This document shows, one piece after another, positions 61,605 through 64,000 of a DNA stretch of 64,000 nt. A model generated the notes under the pieces. That model did no database searches, had not been told where the DNA came from, and saw nothing but the letters and a program-made list of their open reading frames with translations. Numbering within the stretch: the stretch's first letter is position 1; every line of letters starts with the position of its first letter. The stretch is from Solea solea. Its lineage: Eukaryota > Chordata > Actinopteri > Pleuronectiformes > Soleidae. Where the stretch lies: the NCBI RefSeq assembly GCF_958295425.1, contig NC_081149.1, positions 22,057,964 through 22,121,963 of the forward strand. Reading direction: 5' to 3'. The translations under genes were made by a program, and so were the position numbers.

Positions 61605-63142
61605 TCACTGGGCGTAGATGCCCATGCCAATGGTGGCCAGTGTGACGCACACTCCCACAGTGAGCTGCATGATACGTGAAGACGGGAACGCCGCAGTTGG
61701 GACATTGTTGTTCGATTCGTCCTCTGTTGCTGTTGTGACACTCAGCATTTTGTGCAAGTCATCAAAAACCTATGGGAAAAAAAGAGAAAAAAGAAGTATA
61801 AGTAAGTTGTTTCTGTGCGTTCCACAGATTCACTTCCTCTTCTTGTGACTTCACTGGGAGTGTAAGTGTCACTGTGCACTAACCTGGATGTTGAACTCGA
61901 AGGCTGCCGTCGCCTCCTCCAGCATCTCCGCCCTCTCCTCCTCCGTCAGCTCGATGCTGTTCATGCGGCTCCTGTACAGCTGTTTGAATCGGTTTGGGCT
62001 GGTCACGCCAGGGAAGGAGAAAAACGCCGTGCCCTTATCGCTGCCCAGGCCAAGAGATTTCTGGGTAATCTTCCCCAGCACTTGACCTCCTGAAAGGTCA
62101 CCAAGGTACCTGGTGTAGGCGTGGGCCACCAGCAGCACCGGCTTCCCCTTGCCAACCTAAAATCAGGCGCTGAGTCAGCTTTTGTTCAGCAGTGTGTCTT
62201 TGGATCAGTGGATCAGTTGAAATAACACGTCGCTCACCTCATGTATCCGCTGTACGTATCTGTGTGTGGCCGCAGGAACGATCACCTTCTTCCTCCAGTC
62301 TGCGCCTAAGACATGCTCCAGATCTCTTTCCAGAGGCTCCACACGGGCGAGTTCCTGAGGGAAGAAGATCGGAGCAACGCCTGGATGAGAAGAGTTCCTG
62401 TCCAGCTCGTCTTCCAGTGCCCTGTAGATCTCGTAGAGGGAACACAGCAGCACCTGCAGATAGACGTATGCGGGTAAGACACATGCAATGCAACTAACAC
62501 AGCAGCACAAGCTATTTACAGCTGTGAAATGTTCATGAAATGATGAAGTTCATTGGAAAAGAAACTGTGTTTACAATACAATACAACCATATTTTAAGAT
62601 TTCAATGAAATTAATATTCCATCCTTTGGTGGCTCAAGAGAATAGAATACAAAATAAACATCTTCACAGAAAACACATTATCATAAACATACGACGCGTC
62701 AAACAGCCTTAATCGTTGAATGAATCACACTAATAATTAGAACACTGATTTTGATTTTGACAGACTGAGATCTAAAGGGATTTTTCAGCTCAGCGACAGT
62801 AAAACATCACAAACAAGAACAGGATGTGGGTGAATAACAGTCAACCAGTCACTGAGCAGAACCCACCTTGTACTGGGACATGTTGATCTGCCCCCGCTGG
62901 TAACTCAGCATCAGCTGCGTGTTTTCAGCTCTGGTGTGGCTGTCTTTCGTGGCTGCTTTGATCTGCTCTGACAAATCACTGAGTGCAGGACGGCAAACAC
63001 AAACAGGACCCGGGAGGAAGTGTTAGAGCATGAACTCACATTCAGAAAACACTGAAAAGTAGTAGTTATTAACATGTGGTACAATTTCAAACGAGTTCTC
63101 TTACCTGCCAACAACTGTGTCGTATGTCCTGGCGCTTTTCAT
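61605..63142 (-). CDS. hmox1: Heme oxygenase 1
   Basis: Stress-inducible ER-membrane enzyme converting heme to biliverdin, Fe2+ and CO with electrons from P450 reductase. Coding exons, 5' to 3' on the minus strand: 63142-63105, 62978-62867, 62453-62238, 62156-61884 and 61769-61605. They total 804 nt, 267 residues (human 288). Met start [20 protein letters not shown]. The proximal heme ligand His is near residue 27 in [13 protein letters not shown]. The distal helix LGDLSGGQ is near 140-147, with the catalytic Asp at about 142. Further family matches are [21 protein letters not shown] and [16 protein letters not shown]-terminal hydrophobic anchor, [20 protein letters not shown], is followed by AQ. 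HMOX1 rather than HMOX2, because no HRM Cys-Pro motifs are seen and because of the mcm5/tom1 context. A 5'UTR acceptor ends at 63152. Confidence 0.96.
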
Positions 63143-63239
63143 GTTCTCCACCTGTGACCGACGGTTGAAAAGTTTAGTTAAAGACATTTAACGTGAATAA
63201 AAAGGCAAAGAAAAGTGCAGATATACATGATTAATTTAC

Positions 63240-63297
63240 CTGTTATAAAGCGATTAAAGTCCTGTGTGCTGCCACTTCCTCTGAGCGTGTGATCCAC
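63240..63297 (-). other. hmox1 non-coding first exon (inferred)
   Basis: On the minus strand a donor AACAG|gtaaat ends the exon at 63240. A CACAG acceptor at 63153-63152 begins the coding exon. The upstream edge (about 63297) is placed ~27 bp below the TATA box and is approximate. Confidence 0.55.
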
Positions 63298-63323
63298 TGT
63301 GGCCTCTCAGCTCTGTGCTGCCT

Positions 63324-63420
63324 CTCTTATACGGTCGTGAGGCTGGAGGTGCTGAGTAAGAAGGGAAGTGGAAGTGCTGACTCACTTCACTCAGACTGTT
63401 GTCGCTTAACATGACGGAGC
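63324..63420 (-). promoter_or_regulatory. hmox1 promoter: TATA box plus ARE/MARE-type cluster
   Basis: The minus strand carries TATAAGAG (63331-63324). Upstream on the plus strand lie TGCTGAGTAA (63350-63359, one base off the stress-response element), TGCTGACTCA (63375-63384, a MARE/StRE half palindrome) and TGACGGAGC (63412-63420, ARE core TGACnnnGC). Vertebrate HMOX1 is controlled by NRF2 and BACH1 with small MAFs through such sites. That use here is inferred. Confidence 0.7.
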
Positions 63421-64000
63421 AATGCTTGGTTCATTTTGGAAAAAAAACCCCAGAAACAAAACATGACAAAGCAGAACTGACACATGTCACACAATACAAT
63501 GACTCAAGTCATTTGACAAGAGCACATTTTAGTGGGTAACGACAGAGTCATCTAACACTTCCATGTAGTGTTTTTCATAAAGGTATATGTAAAGTTTAAT
63601 AATTAACTTTGTAGGTGTTGAGACGGAATATATTCAATCATGTAATACAGGCGATGTGAAATTCAATCATATAGACGGGGTCAAAATTAAAAGCCAGGAC
63701 CAAGTTGAGGGTCAAATGGGCAGATATTCATTAAAAAACAGACTTGAACCATTATTTTTTACTACATATGCACAGTGTCTGTTATTATATGAGACAAGGT
63801 TTCTAAGGACTCCTCAGCGTATCCTTCTTCTTTCCCAATCACATCAGGGAACTGTGGTTGCAACATCATGCTTAAAGCTGGGCTTGTGTGTGTGTGTGTG
63901 TGTGTGTTACAGCTGCATCACTGATGCAACACTTTCTGCTATGTTTTACACAGGTTTTGCCTTTGAAAATCATAAATAATACTTTTAAATACGTATGTTG
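63421..64000. other. Upstream flank of hmox1; nothing recognised
   Basis: AT-rich sequence with a (GT)n run near 63888-63908. No gene or additional strong regulatory cluster is seen before the window ends. Confidence 0.5.

Noticed and set aside
61888..62497. Plus-strand frames across hmox1 (75-101 residues)
   Set aside because: They are antisense shadows of hmox1 exons.

Overview
The window is vertebrate nuclear DNA, most likely from a ray-finned fish (probably a percomorph-type teleost). It has multi-exon genes with GT-AG introns, many of them only 70-500 bp long. It also has abundant (GT)n, (CTGT)n, (TA)n and (ATT)n microsatellites and teleost-style SINE, hAT-like and Tc1-like fragments. 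Nothing looks bacterial, phage or plasmid, and there is no operon or CRISPR array.

Layout: (1) 1-730, minus strand: the 5' coding part of netrin-1 (ntn1), cut by the window edge. (2) 3455-3526: a tRNA-Ala(TGC). (3) 4608-12436 and 13424-20346, plus strand: tandem paralogues pik3r5 (p101) and pik3r6 (p84/p87), the two regulatory subunits of class IB PI3K-gamma. (4) 23545-25344: intronless mfsd6l. (5) 28120-33899: a bmerb1-like gene (bMERB-domain protein, C16orf45 family). (6) 37707-46145: tom1 (VHS-GAT endosomal adaptor). (7) 48105-52983: gcat (mitochondrial glycine C-acetyltransferase). (8) 54714-60812: mcm5 (replicative helicase subunit). (9) 61605-63142, minus strand: hmox1 (heme oxygenase 1), convergent with mcm5, with a TATA box and antioxidant-response-type motifs upstream.

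I built the exon models by hand from splice sites, reading-frame continuity and remembered family sequences. The summed exons are divisible by three in every complete gene: 871, 718, 599, 193, 474, 426, 740 and 267 residues. These lengths are close to those of the human proteins.

The genes are unrelated housekeeping and signalling genes, not one pathway, except that pik3r5 and pik3r6 serve the same kinase. The order recalls two human neighbourhoods: NTN1-PIK3R5-PIK3R6-MFSD6L (17p13) and TOM1-HMOX1-MCM5 with GCAT (22q12-13). They are joined here through a bmerb1-like gene (human 16p13).

I found no convincing new gene system. The most notable non-genic structures are: a heptamer minisatellite inside pik3r6; a 60-bp perfect inverted repeat between pik3r6 and mfsd6l; several splice sites built into microsatellites; a frame-preserving 69-nt intron in pik3r6; an ARE/MARE-type cluster at hmox1; and a gene-less promoter-like module near 35.3 kb.
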